A model generated the notes under the pieces. That model saw nothing but the letters and a program-made list of their open reading frames with translations, was not told the DNA's origin and searched no databases. Made by a program: the position numbers and the translations under genes. 64,000 bases of DNA from Pseudomonadota bacterium (GTDB taxonomy: Bacteria > Pseudomonadota > Gammaproteobacteria > Burkholderiales > Burkholderiaceae_C). Below, piece after piece: positions 49,997 through 59,292 of the stretch. The stretch spans positions 33,408-97,407 of the forward strand of contig JAEWBU010000171.1 in the NCBI GenBank assembly GCA_023390985.1. Reading direction: 5' to 3'. Position 1 is the first letter of the stretch. Each line of letters begins with the position of its first letter.

Positions 49997-50007
49997 TCGC
50001 GTAAGCG

Positions 50008-50040
50008 CGCGCCAAACGCCGAAAACAGGCAGTTGGCGCG
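50008..50040 (+). promoter_or_regulatory. FlhDC-like operator, site 3 (virB11 operon)
   Basis: CGCGCCAA (50008-50015) and TTGGCGCG (50033-50040) form an inverted repeat around ACGCCGAAAACAGGCAG. It ends 37 bp upstream of the gene at 50078. Confidence 0.68.
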
Positions 50041-50077
50041 GCCTGCAAACCCATCCGCTGCCAGAAGAATCAAGCGG

Positions 50078-51076
50078 ATGGAGGGGAAGGTGGACACCGC
50101 AATGGCACGCGCAGCGCTTGCGCCGGCTGGGGGTAGCTTCAGCCAGCGCACGCTGGCCCAGCTCAAGGCCACCCTGGAGGGCCTCAGACCGTATTTCGAC
50201 GACGAGTCGGTCCACGAGATCATGGTCAACGGCCCGCACGACGTGTTCGTGCTGCGCCAAGGTCGCAAGCACCAGGTCAAGGTGCAGCTGTCCGCCGGCG
50301 AGATCGCGGCAGCCATCACGCTGCTGGCCACCATGGCGAGCCAGGAGGTGGGCGACAAGAGCAACCGCCGCGTGCTTTCCGGTCGGCTACCCGGCTACCG
50401 GGTCGAGGCCATTCTGCCGCCCGTCGCCGTCAAAGGCCCATCGATGTGCATTCGCCGGCACGCCTCCCGCGTCTACACGATGCAGGAGTACGTAGGAACC
50501 GGCGTGATCAGCGAGCACTACGCCGAGGTCATCACGGCCGCCGTGCAACAACGCGACAACCTTCTGATCGTCGGCGGAACCGGGTCGGGCAAGACCACCC
50601 TGATGAACACGGTGCTGACCGCGATTCCGGCGGACGAGCGCCTGTTCGTCATCGAGACCGTTCAGGAACTGCAGGTGAAGTCACCCAACTGCGTCCTGGT
50701 GGAATGCGACGCGGAGACCGTGACGCCGCGCATGGCTGTTCGCACTGCGATGCGCTACGCACCCGACCGGATCATCGTCGGCGAGCTGCGAGGGCCCGAG
50801 GCCTACGACTGGCTGGACGGCGCCAACACCGGCCACCCGGGCTCCGCCGCCACGATCCACGCCAACAGCGCACCGCGCGCGCTTCCACGCCTGGAGAACC
50901 TGCTGCTCATGGCCGGCATGGGTGTTCCCCACCAGTCGCTGCAGGCGTCCATCGCGGACACCGTCAACCTCATGGTCTACATCGAGCGACGCGGCGACAA
51001 GCGCAGCGTCTCCCAGATCAGCCGCCTGCATGGATTCGACCGCGCCAAGGGCGAGTACGAGATCGAAAACCTGTAA
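50078..51076 (+). CDS. virB11: VirB11/TrbB-family secretion ATPase
   Basis: A 332-residue hexameric ATPase of the type IV secretion system. The N-terminal domain contains YFDDESVHEIMVNGP. Walker A GGTGSGKT is intact at residues 166-173 (counted from ATG 50078), followed by LFVIETVQELQVK, IIVGELRGPEAYD (Walker B) and the His box TGHPGSAATIHANSAP. ATG 50102 is an alternative start; an upstream frame to 50033 crosses the operator. It begins the channel operon in the order typical of trb clusters (trbB first). Confidence 0.92.
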   Translation: MEGKVDTAMARAALAPAGGSFSQRTLAQLKATLEGLRPYFDDESVHEIMVNGPHDVFVLRQGRKHQVKVQLSAGEIAAAITLLATMASQEVGDKSNRRVLSGRLPGYRVEAILPPVAVKGPSMCIRRHASRVYTMQEYVGTGVISEHYAEVITAAVQQRDNLLIVGGTGSGKTTLMNTVLTAIPADERLFVIETVQELQVKSPNCVLVECDAETVTPRMAVRTAMRYAPDRIIVGELRGPEAYDWLDGANTGHPGSAATIHANSAPRALPRLENLLLMAGMGVPHQSLQASIADTVNLMVYIERRGDKRSVSQISRLHGFDRAKGEYEIENL

Positions 51077-51111
51077 GCCACCCCGTTCGTCAACCTGAAA
51101 GGAGAGTCCCA

Positions 51112-51471
51112 ATGAACCGTTTTTCCAACTTCGCCTCGGGCGACAGCAAGGTCAAGTTCCTGGCCCTGATGTTCCTGCTGGTCGGCATGGCCATGCTGGC
51201 GGGCCCGGCGCACGCGTCGGCGGGCTTCGACGTGCCGTTCATCAACGAGATCGGCTGCAAGGTCGTCCAGTGGATGAAGGGACCGCTGGCCATCGTCGTG
51301 TTCATTCTCGTGGTGGTCGCCACGCTGCTGCTGGGCATGATCGCGAAGATGGACTGGGGCCGTCTGATCGCCGTGACCGTGATCTTCGGCATCCTGACCG
51401 GCATCGGCGGCATCCTCGCCAACAGCTCGTCGTTCCAGGCCGCGGCAGGCCTGTCCGCCTGCCTGCAGTAA
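51112..51471 (+). CDS. virB2: VirB2/TrbC-family pilin
   Basis: A 119-residue prepilin. There is a charged start, a long signal segment (KFLALMFLLVGMAMLAGPAH) with probable cleavage after AHA, and two membrane segments (AIVVFILVVVATLLLGMIAK and AVTVIFGILTGIGGILANSS) separated by a short basic loop. Two cysteines (INEIGC, SACLQ) flank the mature helices. It would form the conjugative pilus. A strong ribosome binding site (AAAGGAGAG) precedes the ATG, as expected for an abundant protein. Confidence 0.87.
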   Translation: MNRFSNFASGDSKVKFLALMFLLVGMAMLAGPAHASAGFDVPFINEIGCKVVQWMKGPLAIVVFILVVVATLLLGMIAKMDWGRLIAVTVIFGILTGIGGILANSSSFQAAAGLSACLQ

Positions 51472-51481
51472 CGGGCCAGCC

Positions 51482-51787
51482 ATGGCGTCTCGATTCAGCG
51501 CGTTCCACACCTCCCTGCATCGGCCCAAGCTGATCATGGGGGTGGAGAAGGGGATGTTCGGCGTCCTCGCGCTGTTCACCGCCGTCTGCTTCGGCATCAG
51601 GGCTTACCCCCTACTGCCCATCGTGGGCGTGCTCTTCTTTGTGGGGCGGTGGCTCTCCAAGGTGGACGACCAGTACATCGCAGTGCTGGGGGCTTACCTG
51701 CGGGAAGAGCACGTGTACGACGCGACGCCGCGCCCCGCCGACTTCCAGCAACGCCCGAAAGGGTGGGGCAAGGGCGTCCCTCGTTAG
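51482..51787 (+). CDS. virB3: VirB3/TrbD-family membrane protein
   Basis: A 101-residue inner-membrane protein: FHTSLHRPKLIMGVEKGMFG, two hydrophobic stretches (VLALFTAVCFGI, LLPIVGVLFFVGRW), then KVDDQYIAVLGAYLREEHVY. This is the VirB3 pattern of a short N-terminus, paired helices and a conserved DP/DDQY region. It anchors VirB4 to the pilin machinery. It lies 10 bp after virB2 and 15 bp before virB4. Confidence 0.85.
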   Translation: MASRFSAFHTSLHRPKLIMGVEKGMFGVLALFTAVCFGIRAYPLLPIVGVLFFVGRWLSKVDDQYIAVLGAYLREEHVYDATPRPADFQQRPKGWGKGVPR

Positions 51788-51802
51788 GCAATCAGAATTT
51801 CC

Positions 51803-54334
51803 ATGCTGTCCTTCGAAGACCTCTTCACCAAACCGCGACGCGCGGCACGCAGCTACGGCGAACTGCTTCCCTGGTTCGGGATGGTGAGCCCGGGCCTGGT
51901 GCTCTGCCACGATGGGAGCCTCCTGGCCTGTTTCTCCGTCGAAGGTGAGGACGTTGAGGGCAAGGAGGACTTCTACGTCGACCAGCGCATCGAGATCCTG
52001 CAGACGGCGATGCGAACCCTCAACGACAGGTGCACCATCTGGAGCGTCCAGGAGCGCCGATTCGTTGACGGATACCTCAAGAACGACTTCGGGAACCCGG
52101 TCGCCCGTCTGATCGACAAGGAGTGGCAAAAGGCGTGCGCCGATCGCCGCAATGCCAGGATCACGCAGCATTTCTTCGTCGGATACAACTTCCCGAATAA
52201 ATCCGAAGCCTTCTTCGAAGCCCTGCGCGCCGAGCTCATAGAGAACGACGGCCGGGTCTTCCCGGCCGTGTCCTCGCTGATGAAGCGAAGGTTCTCCGAG
52301 CGAGGCGCCATCTCCCGCGTGCGCGGCCAGCTGGGCGAAATGGCTCACGAGTTCGAGAAGATGCTGGCAGGCTTCAGCGGCGTGGTGTCGCGGGGCATGG
52401 GCTTTCACCGGCTGGAAGATGGGGAGTTCCTGGGCCAGCTGTACGCGCGCGCCAACCTCGCCTCGCCGCCCGGGCCGGTGCGGCCGCCGCAGCACCTGTC
52501 TTACCTGAACACGCTTCTGGCCGCCGACACCGTGGAGCGGCAGCACGACCTGGTGCGATTCAAGGGTCCGGTGCAGGAGCGCTATGCCGCGGCGCTGTCC
52601 ATGACCGGCACACCGCCCGAGGCCCACAGCCATCACATCGATCAGCTGATGGCCCTGGACTGCGAGTACGTTCTGGTCCAGTGCTACCGCATCCTGGACC
52701 GGGGCGTGGCCGAGAAGGCCATTCAGGACGCGGAGATGTTCTACCGCAGCGAGGTGAAGTCCGTCGTCACCCGTGTGGCCGAGCGCCTATTCGACATGAC
52801 CAGCGAAAAGGTCAACACCGGCAACCTGCACCTAGCCGAGGATGCGCAGCAGGCCCTCGTGGAGCTCACCGCCGGCGACGTTGCCTACGGCTACTACAAC
52901 ATGACCGTGCTGGCGCTGGGCGAGTCGCCCCGAGCGGCCAGCGGCGCAGCCGATCTGATCTCCAGCTCCTTGCGCGCTGCCGGCTTCACCGTCCTGCGCG
53001 AGCGGCACGGCCTCATGGCCTCGTTGCTGACCACCTTTCCGGGCAACTCCAACGCTACGCTGCGCTGGAAGCTCGCATCGACGGCCAACCTCGCCGACCT
53101 TGCTCCCATTCGAACGATTTCGCGCGGCGAGCGCAATCATCCGATGTTCTCCAAGGTCCTGGGGCACGAGGTTCCGCCCCTGTGCCGCTTCCTCACGCCA
53201 TACGGTGTCGCGTACGACTGGAATCCGCACGAAGGTGACTTGGGCCACACCGCTGTGATCGGCGGCTCCGGCGCCGGCAAGACCTCGCTGCTGACTCTGC
53301 TCATCCAGCAGTTCACGAAGTACAACCCCTCGCAGACCTACATCTTCGACAAGGATCATTCCTTGATGATGGCGACCGTCCTGCTGGGCGGGAAGCACAT
53401 CGACATGGCCACGCGCCCGAAGATGAACCCGGTGCGCACGATGATGCTCAACGGGGATGACAGCCGCCTGCGCGAGTGGGTGGAAGTCCTGATCGCAGCG
53501 GACGGGAAGGCCGCCACGGGCGCCGAGAGCACGACGATCAACACCGCCATCCAGCTGCTGCGCAGAACTCACGACTCCAGCTGGCGTTTGAGCGGGCTGT
53601 ATGCACTGATCCGCGGTCAGGATGGCGACCTTGCCGCGAAGCTGGCGCCCTATGTCGACCGCTCGGAAGAGGACTCATACGGCGGCGCTGGCTCGCACTC
53701 CGTCTACTTCGACAACGACGAAGACCACTTCACGCTGTCCAACATCGTCGGCATGGAGTGTGGCGGCGTGCTGGTGGACAAGCGCATCGCCAGCCCGTTC
53801 ATGGACTACGCCTTCTACTGCATCGAGCGCAGGCTGGATGGCACCACGCCCACCCTGATCTACATCGAAGAAGCGTGGTACATGCTCTCGAACCCCACCT
53901 TCGCGAACAAGGTGGAAGACTGGCTGCGCACGTTCCGCAAGAAGCGCGCGCTGGTGATGTTTGCTACCCAGGCCCTGGATGAACTCGCCCGGCTGCCGAA
54001 CATCGGCGCCCTGGTCACCAACATCCCTACGCAGGTCTTGCTGCCTTCGGTCAAGTCGAGCGTGCTCGAGCAGGCCGAGCTCTATCGCTCAGTCTTCGGC
54101 ATCAACGACGCACAGCTGGCCATCCTGGCGCAGGCCATCCCGAAGCGCGACTACCTGCTGGTGCGACCCACCACGACGCGGCTGGTGAACACGCAGATGC
54201 CGCCGGCCCTCATCGCGATCAATGAAGCTACGACGCAGCCGTCCAAGCGCGAGCAGCTTCTGCAGTACGCCGCGGTCGGTGGGCCCGACTGGCAGTTGAA
54301 ATTCCTCAAGGAGGTGCTCCATGTTGCTTGCTAA
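51803..54334 (+). CDS. virB4: VirB4/TrbE-family secretion ATPase
   Basis: An 843-residue ATPase, the largest channel component. The N-terminal domain contains YVDQRIEILQTAMRTLNDRC. Walker A GGSGAGKT at 487-494 is intact, then TYIFDKDHSLMM, and Walker B LIYIEEAWYML near residue 690. FRKKRALVMFATQALDELAR and IPTQVLLPS follow. It powers pilus assembly and transport. The 3' end overlaps the next gene by 14 bp. Confidence 0.93.
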   Translation: MLSFEDLFTKPRRAARSYGELLPWFGMVSPGLVLCHDGSLLACFSVEGEDVEGKEDFYVDQRIEILQTAMRTLNDRCTIWSVQERRFVDGYLKNDFGNPVARLIDKEWQKACADRRNARITQHFFVGYNFPNKSEAFFEALRAELIENDGRVFPAVSSLMKRRFSERGAISRVRGQLGEMAHEFEKMLAGFSGVVSRGMGFHRLEDGEFLGQLYARANLASPPGPVRPPQHLSYLNTLLAADTVERQHDLVRFKGPVQERYAAALSMTGTPPEAHSHHIDQLMALDCEYVLVQCYRILDRGVAEKAIQDAEMFYRSEVKSVVTRVAERLFDMTSEKVNTGNLHLAEDAQQALVELTAGDVAYGYYNMTVLALGESPRAASGAADLISSSLRAAGFTVLRERHGLMASLLTTFPGNSNATLRWKLASTANLADLAPIRTISRGERNHPMFSKVLGHEVPPLCRFLTPYGVAYDWNPHEGDLGHTAVIGGSGAGKTSLLTLLIQQFTKYNPSQTYIFDKDHSLMMATVLLGGKHIDMATRPKMNPVRTMMLNGDDSRLREWVEVLIAADGKAATGAESTTINTAIQLLRRTHDSSWRLSGLYALIRGQDGDLAAKLAPYVDRSEEDSYGGAGSHSVYFDNDEDHFTLSNIVGMECGGVLVDKRIASPFMDYAFYCIERRLDGTTPTLIYIEEAWYMLSNPTFANKVEDWLRTFRKKRALVMFATQALDELARLPNIGALVTNIPTQVLLPSVKSSVLEQAELYRSVFGINDAQLAILAQAIPKRDYLLVRPTTTRLVNTQMPPALIAINEATTQPSKREQLLQYAAVGGPDWQLKFLKEVLHVAC

Positions 54335-55088
54335 GGCATCGCGGCTCGTCGCCGCTCTCGTCCTCTCGATGACCTACGGTGCCGCCAGTGCAGGCGGCGC
54401 CGTCGCGGGAGCGACCGAGATCACTCAGATCCTGAACAACCTGGAGCTGGTACAGGTCGCCATGGACGGCGCCACCACAGCCCAGAAGACCGCGCAGCAG
54501 TACATCACGCAAGTGCAGCAGTACCAGACCCAGCTGCAGAACATCCGTGGCCTGTCCGGGCTCCCGGCGGGCATGGGTGGCGATGCCGTGAAGGCCGTGA
54601 ACGACATGATGCGGTTCAAGCAGGCCCTGGGCAACTTGACGGGTAGCCTGAGCCAGCAGTCCAGCATCATGGAAAAGCGCATGGCGGAGGCTCGCGTCGG
54701 AGGGAAGGGCTGGAATGGCTACGTCCAACAGGTGGCAGCAGACGCGGCTACCGGCAACAAGCGGGCGATCGAGCGCCTGAAGTACGAGGAATCCGTGCTG
54801 GAACAAGTTCAGTCGGATTACCAGTTCGCCCGCAACCTGCAGGACCAGATTCCCGCCACCGTCGGCCAACACCAGTCGCTGCAGTTGCTCAACGCCCAAA
54901 TGAACCGCGTCGTCACGCAGAACGCGAAGATGCTGGAGGTGATGAGTGGCACCATCTCCAAGCAGGCGCAGGATGAGCAGAAGGAAGCCGAGGCGAAGGC
55001 TCGCGCGCTGGCAGACCAGGAGCTGATGCGTCAGCGTCATCAGAACATCGAGCAACGTCAGCGTGCGTTCGGAGGACTTCCTCAATGA
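54321..55088 (+). CDS. virB5: VirB5/TrbJ-family protein
   Basis: A 255-residue exported protein. The signal peptide (RLVAALVLSMTYGAASAGGA) is followed by a TrbJ-like helical body: TEITQILNNLELVQVAMDGA, then QQYITQVQQYQTQLQNIRGL and a long charged C-terminal coiled-coil region. VirB5/TrbJ proteins act at the pilus tip and in contact with the recipient. The start lies within virB4; the stop overlaps the next ATG (ATGA). Confidence 0.83.
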   Translation: MLLAKASRLVAALVLSMTYGAASAGGAVAGATEITQILNNLELVQVAMDGATTAQKTAQQYITQVQQYQTQLQNIRGLSGLPAGMGGDAVKAVNDMMRFKQALGNLTGSLSQQSSIMEKRMAEARVGGKGWNGYVQQVAADAATGNKRAIERLKYEESVLEQVQSDYQFARNLQDQIPATVGQHQSLQLLNAQMNRVVTQNAKMLEVMSGTISKQAQDEQKEAEAKARALADQELMRQRHQNIEQRQRAFGGLPQ

Positions 55089-56488
55089 CGAAAGCAAGCC
55101 CTCTCGCTGGCCTGCACGTCACGCTGCTCGGGGCGTTCGCAGAGCGCGCTACCGACCTCGGCATCCGCTTCGCCCGCTGGTGCGTCGCGCACAAGCTGCG
55201 GACCATTCTGCTGGTGCTGGCCGTTTCGTGCTCCCTGGTGGGTGCGCAGGCGACCGGCGATGCCACGCCCCAGGTCTCGACGCAGACCGCTTCGACCTAC
55301 TCGGGGGACATGCGCGACATCGACTCGACGGTCGCCAGGATCGCATCGGTGGTGAACAACGTCCTGAGCGGGCTGGCCAGCAACAGCACGCTTCAGGGCG
55401 TGGGCAAGTACATGACGGCCTTCTTCGTCATCGCCATGTTGACCTGGACGACGCTCAAGTCGTTGGTCAGTGGTCGCGGGTTGGGCGAGCTGATCGGTGA
55501 ATGGGTGCCGGTGTTCATCGGGTTCGGACTGGTCACGCTGATCCTGGACCAGAATGCCGGGCAGACCATCGTCAGCACCATGGACATGGTGGCCAGCGCG
55601 ATTGCGGGGTCCAGCATGTCCACGCTCGACAACGCGATCCGCTCCGGGTCCGAGCCGATCTTCAAGGCCATTGCCGCCGTCGTCGGGCAGCCGCGCGTCG
55701 CAGAAGGCGCGTCAGGTAGCGGCTGGACGGGCTGGCTGTCTGGCATGGCTTCCGGTCTTGCGTCGTTTATCTACGCCGCTGTGGCGAAAGTGATCGCCGC
55801 CGTGGTGCTGACATTCGCGGGCGTGACGATGATGGCGCACATCATCATGGGCTTCGTGAGCATCAAGCTGGTGCTGGCCCTCGCGCCGATGATGGTTCCG
55901 TTCCTGATGTTTCCGCCGGCCTCGTGGATCTTCGACTCCTGGCTGCGCTTCCTGCTGGGCGCCTGCATGTTGAAGGTGGTGGTTGCGTTCCTGCTGACGC
56001 TGGTGGCTGGGTTGCTCTCCGCCATGAACGTTTTGGCCACGCAGTTCTATTTGGATGCCACGAAGGTCACTCCGATGGAGGCGCTGCAGGTTGACATCCT
56101 GCTGCTGGGCATGGTGATGGTCTTCGCGCTTCTGGCCGCGCTACTGATGATGCAAGCGCCGACGATTGCGTCCGGCTTGCTGTCCGGGAACGCAGGTGGT
56201 GCCGGATTCAAGGGCATGGCGGGGTTGACGCAGAGCGCGGGCGGGCGCGTGGTATCGAACGGGACGTCAGGAGCTGCCAGCGGGACCGGAGGGGCCGCGA
56301 AAGGCGGGTTCCAGCAGCTCAGTGGACATCTCACAGGGAAGTGGGATGCCCAGGCTGGCCGCCCGAAGAGCCTGGCCTATCGGACCCCGCAGGCACAGGC
56401 GCGCTACAACACGTCCTACCGGAAGAACGCACCTCCGGCGCCGCCGCCGCCGCCGGCTGCCGCCCCTGCTGGCCAAGGCACCCCCTAA
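55085..56488 (+). CDS. virB6: VirB6/TrbL-family channel protein
   Basis: A 467-residue polytopic membrane protein with one N-terminal and at least five further hydrophobic segments, for example KYMTAFFVIAMLTWTTLKSL, WVPVFIGFGLVTLILDQNAG, IAAVVLTFAGVTMMAHIIMG and LLGAYMLK-like helices to about residue 370. The tail is Gly/Ala/Pro-rich and probably cytoplasmic. TrbL/VirB6 forms part of the inner-membrane channel. It is the last gene of the tight virB11-virB6 series; 99 bp separate it from the AAA+ gene. Confidence 0.83.
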   Translation: MTKASPLAGLHVTLLGAFAERATDLGIRFARWCVAHKLRTILLVLAVSCSLVGAQATGDATPQVSTQTASTYSGDMRDIDSTVARIASVVNNVLSGLASNSTLQGVGKYMTAFFVIAMLTWTTLKSLVSGRGLGELIGEWVPVFIGFGLVTLILDQNAGQTIVSTMDMVASAIAGSSMSTLDNAIRSGSEPIFKAIAAVVGQPRVAEGASGSGWTGWLSGMASGLASFIYAAVAKVIAAVVLTFAGVTMMAHIIMGFVSIKLVLALAPMMVPFLMFPPASWIFDSWLRFLLGACMLKVVVAFLLTLVAGLLSAMNVLATQFYLDATKVTPMEALQVDILLLGMVMVFALLAALLMMQAPTIASGLLSGNAGGAGFKGMAGLTQSAGGRVVSNGTSGAASGTGGAAKGGFQQLSGHLTGKWDAQAGRPKSLAYRTPQAQARYNTSYRKNAPPAPPPPPAAAPAGQGTP

Positions 56489-56587
56489 GGTCAGGCCGGA
56501 GCTCGCCTCCTCGCATGAAGTTGGGCCCGGCCCGCCCTTGACACGGCGTCCTCATGCCGTAGGGTAAAAACGAAGGCAGGAGGCTCT

Positions 56588-58594
56588 ATGTTTGGCGGTA
56601 TTTGGGTATGGGTCCAGCGCAAGCTCGCCGTGGGCGCGGCGATGGCGGTTTGGATTCTGCGTTGGGTTCTTCCCGGCGTGGTGGTCGTGAAGGCGATGGC
56701 GGGCCGCCAACTATTCGTAGAGTGGGCCTCGATCGAGTCCGGGGTCACCTTGCTCATGCTCGGACTGCTGGCTGCAAACGTGGTCGGCTCAAAAGTGGTG
56801 AGCACGATCGACGGAGAGCCGTTCCGCCCCTTCGTCCTGTGCGAGATGGGCCTGGGCGTTTTTCTCCTGAGCTTCCCGGTGCTTGTTCTGATGATCGGCG
56901 AGGCATTCACCAACTCGCAGTACAAGCTCAGCAGCGTCTTGACGCCGTTGGCCGCCCTGGTGGCGTTGTCTGCGTGGGGCGCGTACGAGGGGCGGTACGG
57001 TCGCTTCGCGGATCGCCAACGCCAGCGGACGCCTGGACCTGCCGCGGGGCAGAGTACGCCGGCCGACGAGGGCCCCGCGCGGGTCTCGGTCCCGAAGACC
57101 ACATTTGCGAGCATCGCCGGCAACGACGCGATCAAGGCCCGGCTGTCGGAAGCTGCCCGCGCAATCACGGCCCCGCAACAAAAGGGGGAGAGCAAGCCGC
57201 GCCGCAATGGCATCCTGCTGCACGGCGGCCCCGGCAACGGCAAGACGGCTTTCGCGGAGGCCTTGGCAGGCGAGCTGCAACTGCCGCTGGTCACGCTGAC
57301 CTATGCCGACGTCGCCAGCCAGTGGGTTGGCGAGAAGTCCGCTCGGGTCCGGCAGGCCTTCGAGCAGGCCAAGCGCAACCAGCCCTGCCTGCTGTTCATC
57401 GACGAAGGGGATAGCTTTCTGGAAGCGCGGGACGGCCGTGGTGACGGCGTGAAGGAAGACCGCGACCTCGTGAACGCCCTTCTGACGCTGATGGTGGACA
57501 TCCGCGAGCACCGCGTCATCCTCATGATGGCGACGAACCACATGGACCGTCTGGACGCCGCGGCCGTCCGCGAGGGCCGGTTCGACTTCAAGGTGGAAAT
57601 CACGCCGCCCGACCTGCCCGCGCGCATCGGGTTGCTGCGCAAGGGGCTCAAGGAGAACGTTCCTGGCGTCGGGGTAGACGAGACCGTCATCCAGAGCGTT
57701 GCCCAGCGCTGGAACGGTTTCTCCGTCAAGCGCATCCTGGCTGTCACCGAGGAACTGGCCTCCTACGTCAAGAGCATCGGCCTCACCCGACTCGGCTTCG
57801 ATGACTTCATGGCCGCCCTACGCCAGCTGCAGGGGCAGCGCGGGCACACCATGGAGAACGTGCGGCCGTTGGAGGAACTGGTGTTCAACCCGGAGACCCG
57901 CGATGCGCTGGATCAGATCGCAGCGCGGATGGAAGATCCGGAGTTCACGGAAGCCCACGGCGGCACGCTGCCCACCGGCGTCCTGTTCTCCGGCCCGCCC
58001 GGCACCGGCAAGACGGCCACCTGCAAAGCACTCGCCAAGAAGTTGAGGTGGGCATTCCTGCCCGCGACAGGCGCGGACCTGGCGCGCGACCCGAAGAAGC
58101 TGGACGCCTTGTACGCCAAGGCCAAGGAACTGCGGCCGGCCATCATCTTCATCGACGAAGCCGACGAATTGGTCCGCTCGCGCGAGTTCTCATCCAGCAC
58201 CGAGGGCACCAACAAGCTGTTGACCATCATGGACGGCGTGGGCGATCGTGTGAAGGATGTCGTCTGGATCGCCGCAACCAACCATCCGGACCAGATCGAC
58301 CCGGCGCTGCTGCGCGGCGGCCGCTTCTCGGAGAAGGTGCCCTTCGAGCTGCCCAGCGCCGCCGCCATGGCGGGTTTCGTGGAACGCTGGCTGGGCGGCC
58401 GGAAGGTCCAGCTGGAGCCCGGTGTGGGCGCTGCCGACGCCGTGGCCCTGATCGGGGAATCCAGCATCGCCAGCGCCGAGGCGATGCTGCAGGCGGCGCT
58501 CAACCGCGCGATCTCGCGCAGGCGCACGCCAGTGGTGGTGAGCCGTGCTGACCTGGTAGCAGGCGTTCGGCTCGTGGAAGGTACGCCCGCCTGA
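56588..58594 (+). CDS. Membrane-anchored double AAA+ ATPase of the transfer cluster
   Basis: A 668-residue protein. Residues 1-140 hold about four membrane segments. A first AAA+ module has Walker A GGPGNGKT (213-220) and LLFIDEGDSFLEARDGRGDG. A second has GPPGTGKT (469-476), IIFIDEADELV and an arginine-finger-like RGGRFSEK. The modules resemble FtsH/Cdc48-type unfoldases, but no protease domain (HExxH) is attached. It is not one of the twelve VirB parts. It may remodel or extract secretion-system proteins at the membrane. AGGAGGCTCT is a strong ribosome binding site. Confidence 0.78.
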   Translation: MFGGIWVWVQRKLAVGAAMAVWILRWVLPGVVVVKAMAGRQLFVEWASIESGVTLLMLGLLAANVVGSKVVSTIDGEPFRPFVLCEMGLGVFLLSFPVLVLMIGEAFTNSQYKLSSVLTPLAALVALSAWGAYEGRYGRFADRQRQRTPGPAAGQSTPADEGPARVSVPKTTFASIAGNDAIKARLSEAARAITAPQQKGESKPRRNGILLHGGPGNGKTAFAEALAGELQLPLVTLTYADVASQWVGEKSARVRQAFEQAKRNQPCLLFIDEGDSFLEARDGRGDGVKEDRDLVNALLTLMVDIREHRVILMMATNHMDRLDAAAVREGRFDFKVEITPPDLPARIGLLRKGLKENVPGVGVDETVIQSVAQRWNGFSVKRILAVTEELASYVKSIGLTRLGFDDFMAALRQLQGQRGHTMENVRPLEELVFNPETRDALDQIAARMEDPEFTEAHGGTLPTGVLFSGPPGTGKTATCKALAKKLRWAFLPATGADLARDPKKLDALYAKAKELRPAIIFIDEADELVRSREFSSSTEGTNKLLTIMDGVGDRVKDVVWIAATNHPDQIDPALLRGGRFSEKVPFELPSAAAMAGFVERWLGGRKVQLEPGVGAADAVALIGESSIASAEAMLQAALNRAISRRRTPVVVSRADLVAGVRLVEGTPA

Positions 58595-58619
58595 AACGCC
58601 CGCTCCGCCGCGGCGCGAA

Positions 58620-58651
58620 GCGCCAAACCCCCGAAACAGGCGGTTTGGCGC
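58620..58651 (+). promoter_or_regulatory. FlhDC-like operator, site 4 (virB1)
   Basis: A perfect 10-bp inverted repeat GCGCCAAACC (58620-58629) / GGTTTGGCGC (58642-58651) around CCCGAAACAGGC. It ends 39 bp upstream of the virB1 start. Confidence 0.68.
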
Positions 58652-58690
58652 AGGCCCAACTGCTGAGGTAGGCCCCTAGCATGGATCGTG

Positions 58691-59284
58691 ATGCGGTCCA
58701 GGTTCTTCTTCGTCGCGCTCGGCCTCGCCGCCCCGGCGTGGACAGCAGCAGCTTCGCCTATCGGTGCAGCTGCGGGGATCCCATCAAAGCTCATGGAAGT
58801 AGCGCCATGCGTTGCCCCCGCGGCTGACTATCACAAGGTCAATCCGTGGGTGCTTAAGGCCATCTTGAAGGTCGAGAGCAACTTCAACCCGCGCGCTGCG
58901 AACCGCAACGCCAACGGCACCGTCGATGTCGGCATGGCGCAGATCAACTCGATGCACTTTGCCCGCCTGGGCAAGTACGGCATCACGCCGGCGCACCTCA
59001 TGGACGGCTGTGTGTCCACCTATGTGGCGGCGTGGCACCTGGCCAGCAAGATTCGCGAGCACGGCAACACCTGGTTCGGCATCGCGGCCTACCACAGCAC
59101 TACGCCGTGCCAGAACGAGAGGTATCGGGGGCTGATCTGGAACACCCTCGTCGATTGGAAGGCCGTCGCCGGCTCGAAGGTCGCCGTTCGTTCGCTGGCG
59201 CAGTGCGGGTACATCGCCCCCGGTCCGGCGCGTCGCGTCGCGCAAACGCAGGGACCAGCGCTCGCTTTTGACACAACGAATTGA
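58691..59284 (+). CDS. virB1: VirB1-like lytic transglycosylase
   Basis: A 197-residue exported muramidase. The signal peptide is MRSRFFFVALGLAAPAWTAA; then comes the soluble lytic transglycosylase domain. WVLKAILKVESNFNP carries the catalytic Glu62, followed by VDVGMAQINSMHF and AYHSTTPCQNERY. It opens the peptidoglycan for channel assembly. ATG 58691 is preferred to GTG 58688. Its own operator site suggests it begins a transcript separate from the AAA+ gene. Confidence 0.88.
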   Translation: MRSRFFFVALGLAAPAWTAAASPIGAAAGIPSKLMEVAPCVAPAADYHKVNPWVLKAILKVESNFNPRAANRNANGTVDVGMAQINSMHFARLGKYGITPAHLMDGCVSTYVAAWHLASKIREHGNTWFGIAAYHSTTPCQNERYRGLIWNTLVDWKAVAGSKVAVRSLAQCGYIAPGPARRVAQTQGPALAFDTTN

Positions 59285-59292
59285 CGCATCGC

